Shown here: positions 63,739-64,000 of the stretch, in pieces
How the letters are laid out: each line of letters opens with the position of its first letter
Numbering within the stretch: the stretch's first letter is position 1
Assembly: GCF_018613655.1 (NCBI RefSeq)
Contig: NZ_JAGGPW010000004.1
Coordinates: 338,627 to 402,626, forward strand
Direction: 5' to 3'
DNA length: 64,000 nucleotides
Source: Planococcus sp. ISL-109
Lineage (GTDB): Bacteria; Bacillota; Bacilli; Bacillales_A; Planococcaceae
The notes under the pieces: model-generated
What the model saw: only the letters and a program-made list of their open reading frames with translations
Databases searched by the model: none
What the model was told of the DNA's origin: nothing
Made by a program: the position numbers and the translations under genes

Positions 63739-63751
63739 ATGAAGATAGCTC

Positions 63752-63780
63752 TTGCAGCTACCCCCGTGAAGTGATAGTAT
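63752..63780 (+). promoter_or_regulatory. Possible rplS promoter
   Basis: TTGCAG (63752-63757) and TAGTAT (63775-63780) with a 17-base spacer, placed just ahead of the L19-type leader. Confidence 0.4.
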
Positions 63781-63784
63781 GGAG

Positions 63785-63860
63785 AATGTACTTTTATGCA
63801 AAGTACACGAATCACGGTGTTCCGCTGCAGAGCTAACGGATTGCAAGAACATCTGTAGAA
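63785..63860 (+). promoter_or_regulatory. L19-type ribosomal protein leader
   Basis: The 134-base gap before rplS holds a structured leader. A first hairpin pairs TGTACTTT (63787-63794) with AAAGTACA (63800-63807). A second region with GGTGTTCCGCTGC pairs with GCAAGAACATC shortly before the ribosome site. This layout and wording resemble the L19 leader of Bacillus rplS as I remember it; in that model L19 binding represses the gene. Confidence 0.7.
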
Positions 63861-63872
63861 GGAGAGAAAATC

Positions 63873-64000
63873 ATGCAAAACATTATTGCTGACATCACAA
63901 AAGACCAACTACGTGCTGATCTTCCAACTTTCCGTCCGGGCGATACTGTCCGCGTCCACGTGAAAGTAGTCGAGGGAACTCGCGAACGTATCCAGGTATA
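63873..64000 (+). CDS. rplS: 50S ribosomal protein L19, 5' part
   Basis: The first 42 codons of rplS; the gene runs off the right edge. [20 protein letters not shown] and [22 protein letters not shown] match the start of L19, which sits at the 30S-50S interface. GAAGGAGA precedes the ATG. It follows trmD as in B. subtilis, with the leader RNA between them. Confidence 0.95.
   Translation, partial: MQNIIADITKDQLRADLPTFRPGDTVRVHVKVVEGTRERIQV

Noticed and set aside
63741-63760. Short inverted repeat TAGCT/AGCTA after trmD as a terminator
   Set aside because: The stem is only 5 pairs and is followed by C residues rather than T.

Overview
The window is a 64 kb stretch of conserved Firmicutes core chromosome. 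Gene order and protein sequences follow the Bacillus subtilis block from mraY through ftsZ, divIVA, the pyr operon, priA, prkC, recG, smc and ffh to rplS, but with consistent gaps. The spoVE-murG-murB genes are missing between murD and divIB. The spoIIGA-sigE-sigG genes are missing after ftsZ, and there is no room for spoVM between thiN and rpmB. Together with moderate GC content, this suggests a non-sporulating member of the Planococcaceae (Planococcus/Planomicrobium-like). The genus is an inference from gene order and residue similarity remembered from B. subtilis; no search was run.

Layout: (1) 1-7.2 kb, peptidoglycan precursor synthesis and division genes: mraY (3' part), murD, divIB, two DUF881 genes, sbp, then ftsA-ftsZ from their own promoter, closed by two successive hairpins. 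(2) 7.3-10.4 kb, ylmE-sepF-ylmG-ylmH-divIVA. (3) 10.4-14.9 kb, an isoleucine T-box leader and ileS, then lspA-rluD. (4) 14.9-26.6 kb, the complete UMP operon pyrR-P-B-C-AA-AB-K-D-F-E with two PyrR-type attenuators. (5) 26.6-30.3 kb, the only accessory segment: dsdA and a VOC/glyoxalase-fold gene on +, and an amino-acid ABC permease plus lipoprotein on -, with no ATPase gene beside them. (6) 30.3-44.7 kb, rqcH on -, then remA-gmk-rpoZ-coaBC-priA-def-fmt-rsmB-prpC-prkC-rsgA-rpe-thiN on +. (7) 44.7-51 kb, rpmB on -, then yloU-yloV, the L-serine dehydratase pair sdaAB-sdaAA, and recG. (8) 51-54.6 kb, fatty-acid synthesis fapR-plsX-fabD-fabG-acpP with a FapR operator. (9) 54.7-63.7 kb, rnc-smc-ftsY-ylxM-ffh and rpsP-khpA-rimM-trmD. 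(10) The window ends inside rplS, preceded by an L19-leader-like RNA.

Most genes are tightly coupled: stop/start overlaps of 1 to 17 bases are common, and many genes start with GTG or TTG. Four RNA leaders can be read from sequence: the Ile T-box, two PyrR attenuators and an L19-type leader. About fifteen intrinsic terminators or terminator-like hairpins set the operon borders.

I found no CRISPR array, insertion sequence, prophage, tRNA or rRNA, and no convincing undescribed system. The parts most worth a second look are the dsdA/VOC/ABC segment at the position of the Bacillus sulfate-assimilation operon, the DUF881-DUF881-Sbp trio next to ftsA, the paired PyrR sites with compensatory base changes, and the terminator-like hairpin inside the rpsP-khpA-rimM-trmD run.
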